Of a DNA stretch of 64,000 nt, positions 46,820 to 56,166 are shown piece after piece. Source of the stretch: a virus; IMG/VR virus record IMGVR_UViG_3300023179_009191, positions 33,703 through 97,702 of that record; one strand, given 5' to 3'. The notes under the pieces were generated by a model. The model had not been told where the DNA came from, made no database searches, and worked only from the letters and a program-made list of their open reading frames with translations. How positions within the stretch are numbered: position 1 is the first letter of the stretch; every line of letters starts with the position of its first letter. A program made the position numbers and the translations under genes.

Positions 46820-47406
46820 TAACAAATAACTTTTGATGTAGCAATAAAAATATCGTCGTTGAGTGAATAGAACAGCTCAACAATATCATTCATAAATGCA
46901 GTACTAGCGCTGTCAGTTAGATTGGTACTAAAGGCAAAGGCGGGGGCTCTTTTACCAGCAACAACATTAATACCGGTATGGCCAAGAGCAACATTATTTT
47001 TAGAGTACGTAATGCTTACACTGCACTTGCCTTTTTGCTGTGTAACCCCGCCTTGTTGATGTTCCTTATGAACAATAAGATCATCACCATCCACTTCAAT
47101 AGGAGCCTTAAGGTATTTGGAACTTAAAATATTAGCAAGCTGTGTGTTAAAGAGTCTCTGCCATGCAACTGCACCAAAGGGATCAAGATTTGGAATTTCC
47201 CAAAGAAAGTTAATAGCATCATCACTATAAATAAAATCATTGTTAAGAACGTCTTCAGAATCAATCATGCCCTCTGTTTCAACTTTCATAGGAGCTCTGA
47301 AAGCAATTATATTACCAATGGGAAGTGTCTTATCACGAAAAAACTTATAAGCAAAACGTGCATGAAGTAGCTTACCGTCATAAACTTTGATATCATTTAA
47401 AATCAT
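46819..47406 (-). CDS. DUF366-like protein (195 aa)
   Basis: VYDGKLLHARFAYKFF, IIAFRAPMKV and the MIDSEDVLNNDFIYSDDAINFL segment match from memory the DUF366 pattern (YDG..L...., DSIVAFRG, MVDLEDV). The function is unknown. It is the last gene before the glycan island. Confidence 0.55.
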   Translation of the reverse strand: MILNDIKVYDGKLLHARFAYKFFRDKTLPIGNIIAFRAPMKVETEGMIDSEDVLNNDFIYSDDAINFLWEIPNLDPFGAVAWQRLFNTQLANILSSKYLKAPIEVDGDDLIVHKEHQQGGVTQQKGKCSVSITYSKNNVALGHTGINVVAGKRAPAFAFSTNLTDSASTAFMNDIVELFYSLNDDIFIATSKVIC

Positions 47407-47444
47407 AAATCAATTTTATATTATATTAAAATAAGATCAAGCAA

Positions 47445-48143
47445 TTAAAGTTGCAGTATGTTAGAGATTTTATTCCAAATACCGACATCAACGATGGCGC
47501 GGTTTTTAGATCCCATACCTTCATAAATGCCTTGATTATTAAGATGATTCCTTATTCTTATTTGAGGATATGTAAGTGCTTTCTGAATTTCTTCTTCAGA
47601 GGGTACAGCAGTTAAATTATGCAAACAATATCTATCTAAGTATGTCTTATTCACATTTTGTGATGTCATGATATCTCCTATGACAACATCATCCTCTTTG
47701 AAATAATTGACAGTATTAAAGTTTTTAGCTAAAAGCTGTAGCATGTCTTGCGAGAAAATAATACAAGCTCCTGAAACAAAATGCCATGCTGGGTCAAAAA
47801 ACCCCATATAAATATTATCTTTAAGTGTTGCAAGCTTTTCTCTGATAATATCCATATTAATAAAAGTTGAGCTATTTACTCTTATTATAAAATCATAGTT
47901 ATTAAAAATACCGCTTTGAATAAGATTAATGAATTTTAAATATATCACTGGTATTCCACCTTCATTATGTATATCAGAATAATAATTTAAACTGCGTTTG
48001 CTTAAATCATTTTTTGAATTATCTGTACCATTATAAACAAAATAATAATCTTCATTGTTTTTTTCTAAATAAGCGCGCTTTATTTTATCAAAATGATTAT
48101 ATAGCGGATCATCATACGTCATAACAGCTGTGCATATTTTCAT
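47445..48143 (-). CDS. Glycosyltransferase-like protein (232 aa)
   Basis: It begins MKICTAVMTYDDPLYN and has DFIIRVNSSTFINMD and a FKEDDVVIGDIM acidic segment (compare the EDV/EDVxxG motif of beta-1,3-galactosyltransferases), so a GT31-like nucleotide-sugar fold is possible. First gene of the island by position (last transcribed). Coupled by ATGA to the broken methyltransferase. Confidence 0.5.
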   Translation of the reverse strand: MKICTAVMTYDDPLYNHFDKIKRAYLEKNNEDYYFVYNGTDNSKNDLSKRSLNYYSDIHNEGGIPVIYLKFINLIQSGIFNNYDFIIRVNSSTFINMDIIREKLATLKDNIYMGFFDPAWHFVSGACIIFSQDMLQLLAKNFNTVNYFKEDDVVIGDIMTSQNVNKTYLDRYCLHNLTAVPSEEEIQKALTYPQIRIRNHLNNQGIYEGMGSKNRAIVDVGIWNKISNILQL

Positions 48144-48730
48144 ACAGCTTCTTCTTTATATTTTAAAACGACAATATTATTATCATCCAAAACAGGAGTA
48201 TTTTGAGATAAATCTAATATGTACAACTTTAATTGATCTTTTAAAGACATCAAATTATTAACTGTTGAAACGTGTATATCTTCATAGTACATCATGCCTT
48301 TATCTGAAAGTAGTTGGTCGTAATTTTTAAAGAAAAATTCCTGATGATGCCATGCATGGCTTCCGTCGTCTATAATTATATCAAACATTCCATGTTCTTT
48401 TTTTATAAAATCTATAGTTTCTTGATAAAGCATCTTTTTTATAAAATTTTATTTTGTCATTAAACTTTGGCTGCAATTCTGCATCATATGGATCAATGCC
48501 CACAACCAAATCAGCAAAATTTAATTCAGACCATATTATTAAACTAATACCAGTAAATACTCCTATCTCTAAAATTTTAAGATTTCTACCAATACGGTTA
48601 GCCTGTGCATAAAAAGTAAATCATAAATAGGACCATATCTATGAGCTTGCCGGCCTTTTGAATTTAAATCTCCCGGAATAAAATGTTTATCGCATATAGA
48701 ATCAGACAATATTTTACATATGTTGCTCAT
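48140..48730 (-). pseudogene. Frameshifted class I methyltransferase (CmcI-like)
   Basis: Three reading frames together encode about 197 residues: MSNICKILSDS...GPIYDLLF; then AQANRIGRNLKILEIGVFTGISL...VGIDPY (SAM motif I and its acidic end); then YQETIDF...FDIIIDDGSHAWHH. Each is intact in its own frame. Shifts lie near a T5 run (about 48613) and a T6 run (48435-48440, plus strand). Either the gene is decaying or the sequence has homopolymer errors. Upstream and downstream overlaps with neighbours fit a gene that was once whole. DDGSHxxxH is typical of the cephalosporin hydroxylase/methyltransferase-24 group. Confidence 0.75.
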
Positions 48731-48734
48731 ACTT

Positions 48735-49550
48735 TTACAATTCTAAAATATTTACAAAATTATTATCAAAGGCTCTTGAAATATTTTTTATATTCCATAG
48801 GTTGTTAATATGAATGCCGTGGCTTTTAACTTCTTGTGCTCCAAAATATCCAAATTTTTTTGGTGTTATAATATTTTTAGCGTTACCTAAAAAACACCCC
48901 CACCAGGAAAAGGTACTATTTGAACAAATAATATTATTAAAAGTTAAATGAGTAGCTAAATCTAATTTAGAATTACCTGCCAGTATTTTTATATCATGTT
49001 CTTTTATTATTCTATCTAAATATTTTTTTTCATATGCATTATCGCTAATTGTGTTAGAGCCTTTGTAACTGCTTATCAAGAAATATTTTTTCCCAGGTAA
49101 ATTATCAATCAATTTATTATAATAATCAAAATGAATTATTTCTGAATTTATCCCTTCATGAATAAAGTCGCCAAGCCTTACTAAAATTAATGTATCTTCT
49201 TTATTTTCATTAATATCGGGCAGTTTAAAAAAAGTTTTTATACGCTGTTCGTAATTATTAAAAAACTCTGCATCTTGAAAATAACCGGAAACCAAATAGT
49301 TATTTTCAAGCGAAAGTTTTAAAGAAGTGCTGCCATTAATATTTTTATGATTAAAATATCCTAAATCATCTAATAAAATTGTGTTGTCTGATTTTGTTTC
49401 TTTAAAATTTAAGTGATTTGTTGTTTCTATGATGTCATTAAACTTAAAATCTGTCTGTAAATTTAATCCATTTTCTTCTGCAAGAATTCTTGCATAGCAG
49501 TATTGAAACATGCAGTTTCCAAAATTACCTATATAATTTATTTTTATCAT
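48735..49550 (-). CDS. GT11 fucosyltransferase-like (271 aa)
   Basis: YIGNFGNCMFQYCYAR (6-21) and SNSTFSWWG (210-218) are GT11 alpha-1,2-fucosyltransferase motifs. The central GDP-binding motif HxRRGD is altered to VRLGD (124-128). It would add fucose (or a similar GDP-sugar) to galactose. A paralogue lies at 52648. Confidence 0.8.
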   Translation of the reverse strand: MIKINYIGNFGNCMFQYCYARILAEENGLNLQTDFKFNDIIETTNHLNFKETKSDNTILLDDLGYFNHKNINGSTSLKLSLENNYLVSGYFQDAEFFNNYEQRIKTFFKLPDINENKEDTLILVRLGDFIHEGINSEIIHFDYYNKLIDNLPGKKYFLISSYKGSNTISDNAYEKKYLDRIIKEHDIKILAGNSKLDLATHLTFNNIICSNSTFSWWGCFLGNAKNIITPKKFGYFGAQEVKSHGIHINNLWNIKNISRAFDNNFVNILEL

Positions 49551-49564
49551 TTTTATTCTGTTAT

Positions 49565-50428
49565 TTATTCTGTTATTTTTTTATACCAATATTCTAAGTC
49601 TAATTGTTCTAGATTAAATTTACTGAAAGGAAAAAAGTCTGTTATTTTACTTTTTAAAAAGTTTTCATTTATTTGTGAATAACTATCAACCTGTAAAATT
49701 GGCAGATCATTAAATTCTTTAAATGTATAGGGGTGATTATATATTACAGGAACACATTCTAGATAAAGACATTCCCATATTCTATGGCAATCTACTCCAT
49801 TTCCAGGTGGCGCTATACAGAAGTAAGACTGTTTTAATTTTTTAATATACTCTGTAAAAGAAGCTGGCTGAGCCATTAATATACCATTAGCTTCTGTTTC
49901 AGCATTTACTTTTAGTCTTACTGGTGTGTTTGTAGAACAGTCAAAGCTTTTAAAAACTAAATTATTTTTTTGTAGATTTAACTCCATTATTTGCTTTAAT
50001 GCATTTAAATCACCGTGTGGCCATTGACTGTTGGCAATGCCAATAGGTACAGAAAAAAGTTTGGGATGAGATGTATATTTGTTTTGACAAAACCATTTTT
50101 TAATTTTAGAAGAATTAAGATATGGGTAAAAATTTGATGTTATGCCTACATCACTATTGTGTGTTATAAGAGTGAACGGTCCTTCAATTTGAGGATAAAC
50201 ATAATTAAAAAAATAATCTAAAATATGTGGGTAGGTAAAAATTATTTTAGCATATTTTAACTCATCAGGAATTTTTACGTCCGTTTTACTAGGACTAAAA
50301 ACATAACATTTAGTCTTGGTGTTTTGTATTTGTGTTTTTACTAGCTCAGAATTAAAATTATTTTCTGTATTCAGCGCTACCGTTACATCAGCAAACTCTT
50401 GAAGTTTTTCTCCAGTTACAAAATTCAT
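49565..50428 (-). CDS. Exostosin-like glycosyltransferase (287 aa)
   Basis: The C-terminal part CIAPPGNGVDCHRIWECLYLECVPVIYN (about 215-242) is the exostosin/GT47-like 'PxGxxxDxxRxxExLxxxCVPVI' motif. It probably uses a nucleotide sugar. The stop of the upstream FkbM gene overlaps its ATG. Confidence 0.65.
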   Translation of the reverse strand: MNFVTGEKLQEFADVTVALNTENNFNSELVKTQIQNTKTKCYVFSPSKTDVKIPDELKYAKIIFTYPHILDYFFNYVYPQIEGPFTLITHNSDVGITSNFYPYLNSSKIKKWFCQNKYTSHPKLFSVPIGIANSQWPHGDLNALKQIMELNLQKNNLVFKSFDCSTNTPVRLKVNAETEANGILMAQPASFTEYIKKLKQSYFCIAPPGNGVDCHRIWECLYLECVPVIYNHPYTFKEFNDLPILQVDSYSQINENFLKSKITDFFPFSKFNLEQLDLEYWYKKITE

Positions 50429-51081
50429 AATGATCTTTTGAACAGAGTATCGCCGTGTGTGTAAATAGGTATAAAGTTATTAGCGGTGAGGAAATTTATA
50501 AGCTGCTGATTACTGGGGGCATTAGTATAAAAATCAGAATCAAATTCTGCAATAATAAATTTTACTGTGTCTATTAATTCTTCAAGCCCAAGCAGTAAAT
50601 TATATTCGCCTCCTTGAAGATCTAAGCATAGCATATCAACTTGTGTTATATTTAAATTTTTTAAAATCGATTTTAAAGTTTTAGACTGCACTTTTATTTT
50701 ATTCATAGGAGCATCAGCCACATCTTTATGTTGATAAATTGAAGAAATACCAGCATTATGTGCAGGACAATTTGCAGTATCAAAGCTGTGAAAATTGATT
50801 TCACCTTCTATATTTGAAAGTGCATAATTAAAAAATTTTATTCTGCCTTGGCTGTTTTGTATATTGTGTTTGCATACGTCTACACACTCTGGGTTACATT
50901 CAAAAGATAAAATAGTGGCATTAGGGTATAATATTTCTAATTGCAATGCATCAAGCAAGTCTCTTGAACCACATTCTACAATTACTTTTATGTTTTGTTT
51001 ATCTTTAATATGTTCAGTAAAATCTGGCTGAACATAAGTTGCAGTTGGGGTTGTTACATTTCTAATATATTTAAAATTCAT
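50425..51081 (-). CDS. FkbM-family SAM methyltransferase (218 aa)
   Basis: VIVECGSRDLLD (SAM loop), ILSFECNPECVDVCKHN, and VDMLCLDLQGGEYNLLLGL follow the FkbM pattern. These enzymes methylate sugar hydroxyls. ATGA overlaps at both ends. Confidence 0.85.
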   Translation of the reverse strand: MNFKYIRNVTTPTATYVQPDFTEHIKDKQNIKVIVECGSRDLLDALQLEILYPNATILSFECNPECVDVCKHNIQNSQGRIKFFNYALSNIEGEINFHSFDTANCPAHNAGISSIYQHKDVADAPMNKIKVQSKTLKSILKNLNITQVDMLCLDLQGGEYNLLLGLEELIDTVKFIIAEFDSDFYTNAPSNQQLINFLTANNFIPIYTHGDTLFKRSL

Positions 51082-51926
51082 AAACTAAATTCTCCTAGCT
51101 GTTTAGAGTGTACGTGTAAATTACAAATAGGGATTTGTTGATTATCATATATTATATAAGGCTGCTTATTAAATTTATCAACTACTGGTTTTATAGTATT
51201 TGATACTATGAAGCGGTCAACCAACCGGTTAACATTGCTAGGGTGAACAGTGTTTTTAGGTGCATTACCTGAGCCTCCAAGATACTGCCCATACGTACTA
51301 GGATCAAAAACAAAATTAAATTTTACAAAGCTTTTATCTTGTGGTGTGCTCGGTAAAATACTAATTAAATCGCTGTTTTTGTGTATGTGACCCAGGAGCT
51401 TCATTTCATGCGGCATATCGTTAAATAAAGACTTAAGTCTGGGTATACCTAATGTTGCTAAATCAAAAAGGTTATCACATATTTCTACTAAACTGTGATA
51501 TGTTTTTATATAAGTAAACCCACAAACTAACTCATCTTCTTTATGCTGCGTGAAGCTAGCATTTGTGGTTGTATCATTTAATATGGAGATAAAATTGTGA
51601 ACATTTTTATAAATTAAAACATCATTATCAAAATGAATGATGTCATTTATTTTAGTTTTAAGCAAAAAATCATTTATATAAAAAAATCTTTCAAAAGATG
51701 TTTTCCACAGAGGGTCGCAGTCATTTTTATAAAAATCAATGCTTTGCAATCTGTTAATTGCTAGATCGTTTACATTAATTACATTGACTTCATTAACGTT
51801 GGTTAAGTTAGCATCTGTTAATAGAAAAATTTTATAGTTTGTTTGTGTTTGCTTTATTTGTTGTATGCATTGTGCTAAATGTTTTGGAAAAACACCGTCT
51901 TTGTGAAATAGTATAAAGTGTGTCAT
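51078..51926 (-). CDS. Glycosyltransferase with DxD-like motif (282 aa)
   Basis: Start at ATG 51926; the longer frame runs into the next gene. YKIFLLTDANL and IIHFDNDVLIYKN (Asp-x-Asp at about 105-107) suggest a GT-A fold of the GT8/GT32 kind that needs Mn. Acceptor unknown. Confidence 0.65.
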   Translation of the reverse strand: MTHFILFHKDGVFPKHLAQCIQQIKQTQTNYKIFLLTDANLTNVNEVNVINVNDLAINRLQSIDFYKNDCDPLWKTSFERFFYINDFLLKTKINDIIHFDNDVLIYKNVHNFISILNDTTTNASFTQHKEDELVCGFTYIKTYHSLVEICDNLFDLATLGIPRLKSLFNDMPHEMKLLGHIHKNSDLISILPSTPQDKSFVKFNFVFDPSTYGQYLGGSGNAPKNTVHPSNVNRLVDRFIVSNTIKPVVDKFNKQPYIIYDNQQIPICNLHVHSKQLGEFSL

Positions 51927-51928
51927 TA

Positions 51929-52651
51929 TTAAAGAAAAATATAATTTGTATTGCTGTATATATAGTGGCACCCGTACTTCGGATCATACTTTTTCGGTAT
52001 TAAAACAAATATTTCTGTATCAGTACTAGCAAGATGTTTAATTGTAGAAGCTAAATTGGACGGGCCAGAATATAATGTTATAAATCTTTTACAAGACATT
52101 AAAACATCTGAATAATGCATTAAGTCATTAATATCAATTTTTTTAAATTTATTTGCAGTATCAAAATGAGTACCATAAGTAACTTTTGAGTGAGTAACTG
52201 ATAATGTATCTTCATTTAAATCAAATTTGTTAAGAATGTTTAAAATATTTTGTGGGTTATAATTGCTTGCTATGGAATGAATTGAAAGATCGAGAACGGT
52301 TTTTTTCTTTAAATCAGATATAAAATTTGGTTTATAATAAATTTTAGGATATTCTATATTTGTATTAAATCCGTAAACTCTCTGAACAACCTGTATATGA
52401 TTTAAGCTTCCAGGCTGCTCAAATAAAGCACATTTATCTGACCACGATAAATCAGTAGAATCAACTTTTTCTTTTTCTATAAAGGGATTGAACCCCCAAA
52501 CAATATCATAAATTTGCTGGTTTCTTACTGCATTATGTTTTGATAAAAAACACTTTTTGCCATGTTGAGAACACAATTCTGGTATTAGTGAATGCGCTAA
52601 ATTATCTCCTAGTCCGCCCCAAGGTTGATAAATTGTAATTTTTTCTGTCAT
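51929..52651 (-). CDS. Glycosyltransferase-like protein, GT-B type possible (240 aa)
   Basis: WGGLGDNLAHSLIPELC near residue 11 is like the Gly-Asp loop at the start of heptosyltransferase-type (GT9) proteins, and SGPSNLASTIKHL near 210 resembles the sugar-nucleotide site. ATGA coupling. Confidence 0.5.
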   Translation of the reverse strand: MTEKITIYQPWGGLGDNLAHSLIPELCSQHGKKCFLSKHNAVRNQQIYDIVWGFNPFIEKEKVDSTDLSWSDKCALFEQPGSLNHIQVVQRVYGFNTNIEYPKIYYKPNFISDLKKKTVLDLSIHSIASNYNPQNILNILNKFDLNEDTLSVTHSKVTYGTHFDTANKFKKIDINDLMHYSDVLMSCKRFITLYSGPSNLASTIKHLASTDTEIFVLIPKKYDPKYGCHYIYSNTNYIFL

Positions 52652-53427
52652 AGATTTATATACTTATATCTTAGGTTTTCAATTAAAAGATCTACTCCAA
52701 GCTCTTCATTTTTACTGTTCCAACCTGTTTTAGGAATTGCATTTATAATATTATCTCCATCGCATAAAAAACCGGACCAGAAGCTAAAAGAACCTTGACT
52801 TAGTATTAGGTTATTATGAGCGGATAGAAAAGATATTGTATTTTTTTCTGTATCATTGAAAATTGATGCATTGTATTTTTTTAGCATATATTGAATAGAC
52901 TCATGCTTAGGATAATCAGTACAGATAGTTATTTTGCCTGGTAAACATAGTCTTATAGCTTCTTCATAATATTCTGTTGGTAGTAAATTTTTTCTCAGGT
53001 TAGGACAAAGTAAATCACCCAATCGTATATGAATAGCTATATCAGTGCTGTTAGTAGAATACGGAGTTGCGTTAAACCACTTTTTAATATTATCTCTAAA
53101 TGGTATATAAAATTTTTTACGCTGAAAATAGCCATCAAGTATTATTTTTCTGGGTGTACTGTCATTAATAACTTCTGCTATTTCAAAATCAGGATGGCAG
53201 AAGTCATCAGACAAACTGTGATTTCCTAAATGCTGTACTGGTGCATCATGGTGCGCATATCCAGGCTGATCATAATTTAAATCTATACCTCTTAGCATAA
53301 ATTCTCTATCAACATCTGTTGGGCCAAATAGTTTAAACTTTAAGTTTTCAGAAATAATTCTTGCTGTAAAATAAGGAAACAATTGGTTTCCAAATCTGCC
53401 CATGCATTTTTTAATTGTTACGCTCAT
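52648..53427 (-). CDS. GT11 fucosyltransferase-like paralogue (259 aa)
   Basis: Start at ATG 53427 (a TTG 9 bases upstream is less likely). CMGRFGNQLFPYF, AIHIRLGDLL (closer to HxRRGD) and SQGSFSFWSG match GT11. Diverged copy of the 48735 gene. Confidence 0.8.
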   Translation of the reverse strand: MSVTIKKCMGRFGNQLFPYFTARIISENLKFKLFGPTDVDREFMLRGIDLNYDQPGYAHHDAPVQHLGNHSLSDDFCHPDFEIAEVINDSTPRKIILDGYFQRKKFYIPFRDNIKKWFNATPYSTNSTDIAIHIRLGDLLCPNLRKNLLPTEYYEEAIRLCLPGKITICTDYPKHESIQYMLKKYNASIFNDTEKNTISFLSAHNNLILSQGSFSFWSGFLCDGDNIINAIPKTGWNSKNEELGVDLLIENLRYKYINL

Positions 53428-54301
53428 AATGCTCAATTAATTTATAAAGATTTTTCATAAAGCCTACAGGTGTAAGATACTCATTACCAAAGTTAAAAAG
53501 ATTTTGCTGTATATTAATAAGACTATTATTTTTTGAATTGTAAAAAGATTTCACTGCATCAACTATATCTTGATCAGGCATTATTCTTACTATGTAATCA
53601 TCATAGTTAAAAATTTCTTCAAAAGGTAGAGCGCAATCTGTGTCAACCAATATGGGTATTCTACCCATGCAGATTGTTTGACAAAATCTATAGCTATAAT
53701 TACCCCAACCTCTTATACATAAAGTAAAAAGATTTTTAGAAATATTATTATAAAATTCATTAACTGATTTTTTTTGAATTTGCTCTGTAATATTATTGTT
53801 TATGCATTCTTCTGAAGAAGATGTGCCCCACTTGGGGCCATTTTTAATAATAAAATCTGTTTTAATATTTGAATTTTTTAATTCATTTAAATATTTTTCT
53901 CTATTAAATCTATCGCTAGCACCACAAAAGCCAACAGAGCACTCACCTGAATAAGGTATAAATTCTTTATTAGGTACTCTTTCTTCTGCAAGAGAAGTAA
54001 GAGAAAATTCATTTTTAAATTTTTTTGATTTGAGTAAATTGTTTTTAAAATTATAACCTATAGAAATGGGAATATATCCTTCTTCTATGTCACCTTGACC
54101 TAAAAAAACTACTTTTTTACCAAAGTTTTTTGACTTGAGTATAAATTTTTTTAATGACTCTTTTGAGTGATATATATTGTTATCTATTGAAGTACAAATA
54201 AAATAATTGCAATCCTGAGGTGAAGCAAATTTAAAAACCTTTTTAAAACACTCAGTAATATCAGAGCCTTTTAAAAATTCTTCTTCATAATAAACATTCA
54301 T
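53411..54301 (-). CDS. Exostosin-like glycosyltransferase (296 aa)
   Basis: SVGFCGASDRFNREKYL, CIRGWGNYSYRFCQTICMGRIPILVDTDCALP (about 207-238) is the exostosin-like core; a close relative is at 55258 (CTRGAGNFSYRLYETLSCGRIPIFVNTDCVLP). Confidence 0.75.
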   Translation of the reverse strand: MNVYYEEEFLKGSDITECFKKVFKFASPQDCNYFICTSIDNNIYHSKESLKKFILKSKNFGKKVVFLGQGDIEEGYIPISIGYNFKNNLLKSKKFKNEFSLTSLAEERVPNKEFIPYSGECSVGFCGASDRFNREKYLNELKNSNIKTDFIIKNGPKWGTSSSEECINNNITEQIQKKSVNEFYNNISKNLFTLCIRGWGNYSYRFCQTICMGRIPILVDTDCALPFEEIFNYDDYIVRIMPDQDIVDAVKSFYNSKNNSLINIQQNLFNFGNEYLTPVGFMKNLYKLIEHYERNN

Positions 54302-54394
54302 TTCTTTACTGCAATTACAGTACCATTTCTATCATTAGGATCATCATATACAATATTCCATAGTGTACTCTTTTACTTTTTCAAATAGTGTCAT
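54298..54394 (-). pseudogene. Frameshifted 31-aa ORF
   Basis: MTLFEKVKEY then, one base out of frame, LWNIVYDDPNDRNGTVIAVKK. Removing a single A restores an ORF whose start overlaps the upstream stop (ATGA, with AGGAG) and whose stop overlaps the next start (ATGA), as for every intact gene here. The length of 97 bases is one too many. Function unknown. Confidence 0.5.
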
Positions 54395-55257
54395 AAGTGG
54401 CTCCTGATATAATTAGAAAAATTTGATGATTTAAATGTTTCATAAGCTTTTTTACAGTTTAATTTCATTTTTTGCTCTCTTTCTACTGAAATATCTTCAA
54501 GCAAATTTTCAATATTATCATAATTCATTTTTTCAAAATCTTTTTCTTTAATAGAAATAATTGTATTGTCCCAATCCCAATCAGGTAAAATCCAGCTATC
54601 TGATACTAAAATTGGAATTGTTTGTGCATGCAAGCTTTCCCAGAATCTGACAGAAGAAGCTGAACTTCCCCTAGGACATAGAGAATAACGACTGCGTTGC
54701 AAAATATCTTGATATTCTTTTTCTTCTTTTGCTTTAGCATCTTTACTAATAACAACATTTGAGTCAACATGATAATTGTCTCTATAAACTATGCCAGGAC
54801 CATTGATACGACTCTTCATTCTCATTCTTATAGGGTGAGAGGTGTATGTTCCTACAAATGAAAATAATATATCTTTTTTAACACTATCAAAATCAAATGA
54901 GCTTGTAAATGGTATGGGTATAATCTCTACCTCAGAAATTGTATTTCCTTTCTCATGCAAAGGTGAAAATACTTTTGTAATATTGAGATGTTTAAAATAT
55001 AGTTTGAGCATCATATAACTATCATGCTGACAAACAGTAAAATTATTTTGTTGTTCTGTTTTATATTTGCTTAATGTTTTGAAGTAGAATTCAGCTGGCT
55101 GCCTGTTGGGATAATCAAGCCAATGCCCATTTAATATTTGAGTCCAGGGAACAGCTATATAATTAAGATCATTGCTATTCTTTAGCTGCTTAAAGCATTC
55201 ATATTCAACAGGAAATTTCTCATAAGGAAAAATGTCTTCAAAAAAAGAAATAACCAT
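54391..55257 (-). CDS. Exostosin-like glycosyltransferase (288 aa)
   Basis: SRYSLCPRGSSASSVRFWESLHAQTIPILVSDSWILP (about 206-242) matches the exostosin-like motif; an N-terminal VISFFEDIFPYEKF and CQHDSYMML region precedes. Adjacent to its relative at 55258 with no gap. Confidence 0.75.
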   Translation of the reverse strand: MVISFFEDIFPYEKFPVEYECFKQLKNSNDLNYIAVPWTQILNGHWLDYPNRQPAEFYFKTLSKYKTEQQNNFTVCQHDSYMMLKLYFKHLNITKVFSPLHEKGNTISEVEIIPIPFTSSFDFDSVKKDILFSFVGTYTSHPIRMRMKSRINGPGIVYRDNYHVDSNVVISKDAKAKEEKEYQDILQRSRYSLCPRGSSASSVRFWESLHAQTIPILVSDSWILPDWDWDNTIISIKEKDFEKMNYDNIENLLEDISVEREQKMKLNCKKAYETFKSSNFSNYIRSHL

Positions 55258-56166
55258 TTATATATTATAATTTATATATTGGGCAAATCCATCGGGAGCT
55301 AAAAATTTCTCATATATACTTCTTGCTTCTTTTTGCCTGTTTATATAATCAGTTGGTGAAGCGTTTTGCCAAAATTCATTAATTTTATTATTAAGTTCTT
55401 CTGGGCTATCAACAAATACACACAACTTTTTCCAATCTATCCTATCTTCACAAGGCAAAACACAATCAGTATTTACAAAAATAGGTATACGTCCACAAGA
55501 TAAAGTCTCATAAAGTCTGTAAGAAAAATTTCCTGCTCCTCTTGTGCATAAAACTAAATCCGAGTTTATTATGTTGTTTATGTATTCAGTTCTGACTTGT
55601 TGATTGTGGGGAGAACCGCCCCAAAAACAATCTCTTATAATAAAGTTTGTTTGTATTTGATTATTATTTTTTAAGATTTCAATACAATTTTTTCTTATAG
55701 GGTTAGAAAAAACCCCACAAAAACTTACTACTAGAGTTTCTTTTTTCTCTCTACACTTAAATGGTATTATATCATTAAAATCTTGACTCCATGCTGGCAT
55801 TGCATATTCATTATTTTTTTGTTTTGATTTTAATAAAGATGTTCTAAAAAGAGTAATACTACTGTCTAGAAATGATGGTTTATCATTATCATCATTATAA
55901 AAAGCTAATATTTTTTTATTATATTTTCTGGCTTCAAAAATATAATCGCCAATCTTATAATTAAGTTTTTCTGGAAATAAAAACACATCACATTTTTCCT
56001 TAGTTGTATAGGTTACATGCTGCTCAATAGATACTCTCCATTTTTGGCTGTTTTTAAAGTCATTATCTTTTTGAAGAACATGTTCACTAAAAAATGGCAG
56101 GAGTAAAAATTGTTCTGAACAAAAATTATTAAAATCTGTATTGTCTTTATCAAACCAAATTTTCAT
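55258..56166 (-). CDS. Exostosin-like glycosyltransferase (302 aa)
   Basis: VVSFCGVFSNPIRKNC and LVLCTRGAGNFSYRLYETLSCGRIPIFVNTDC place it closest to the 53411 gene, a tandem-duplicate pattern. Overlaps the next gene by 17 bases. Confidence 0.75.
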   Translation of the reverse strand: MKIWFDKDNTDFNNFCSEQFLLLPFFSEHVLQKDNDFKNSQKWRVSIEQHVTYTTKEKCDVFLFPEKLNYKIGDYIFEARKYNKKILAFYNDDNDKPSFLDSSITLFRTSLLKSKQKNNEYAMPAWSQDFNDIIPFKCREKKETLVVSFCGVFSNPIRKNCIEILKNNNQIQTNFIIRDCFWGGSPHNQQVRTEYINNIINSDLVLCTRGAGNFSYRLYETLSCGRIPIFVNTDCVLPCEDRIDWKKLCVFVDSPEELNNKINEFWQNASPTDYINRQKEARSIYEKFLAPDGFAQYINYNI

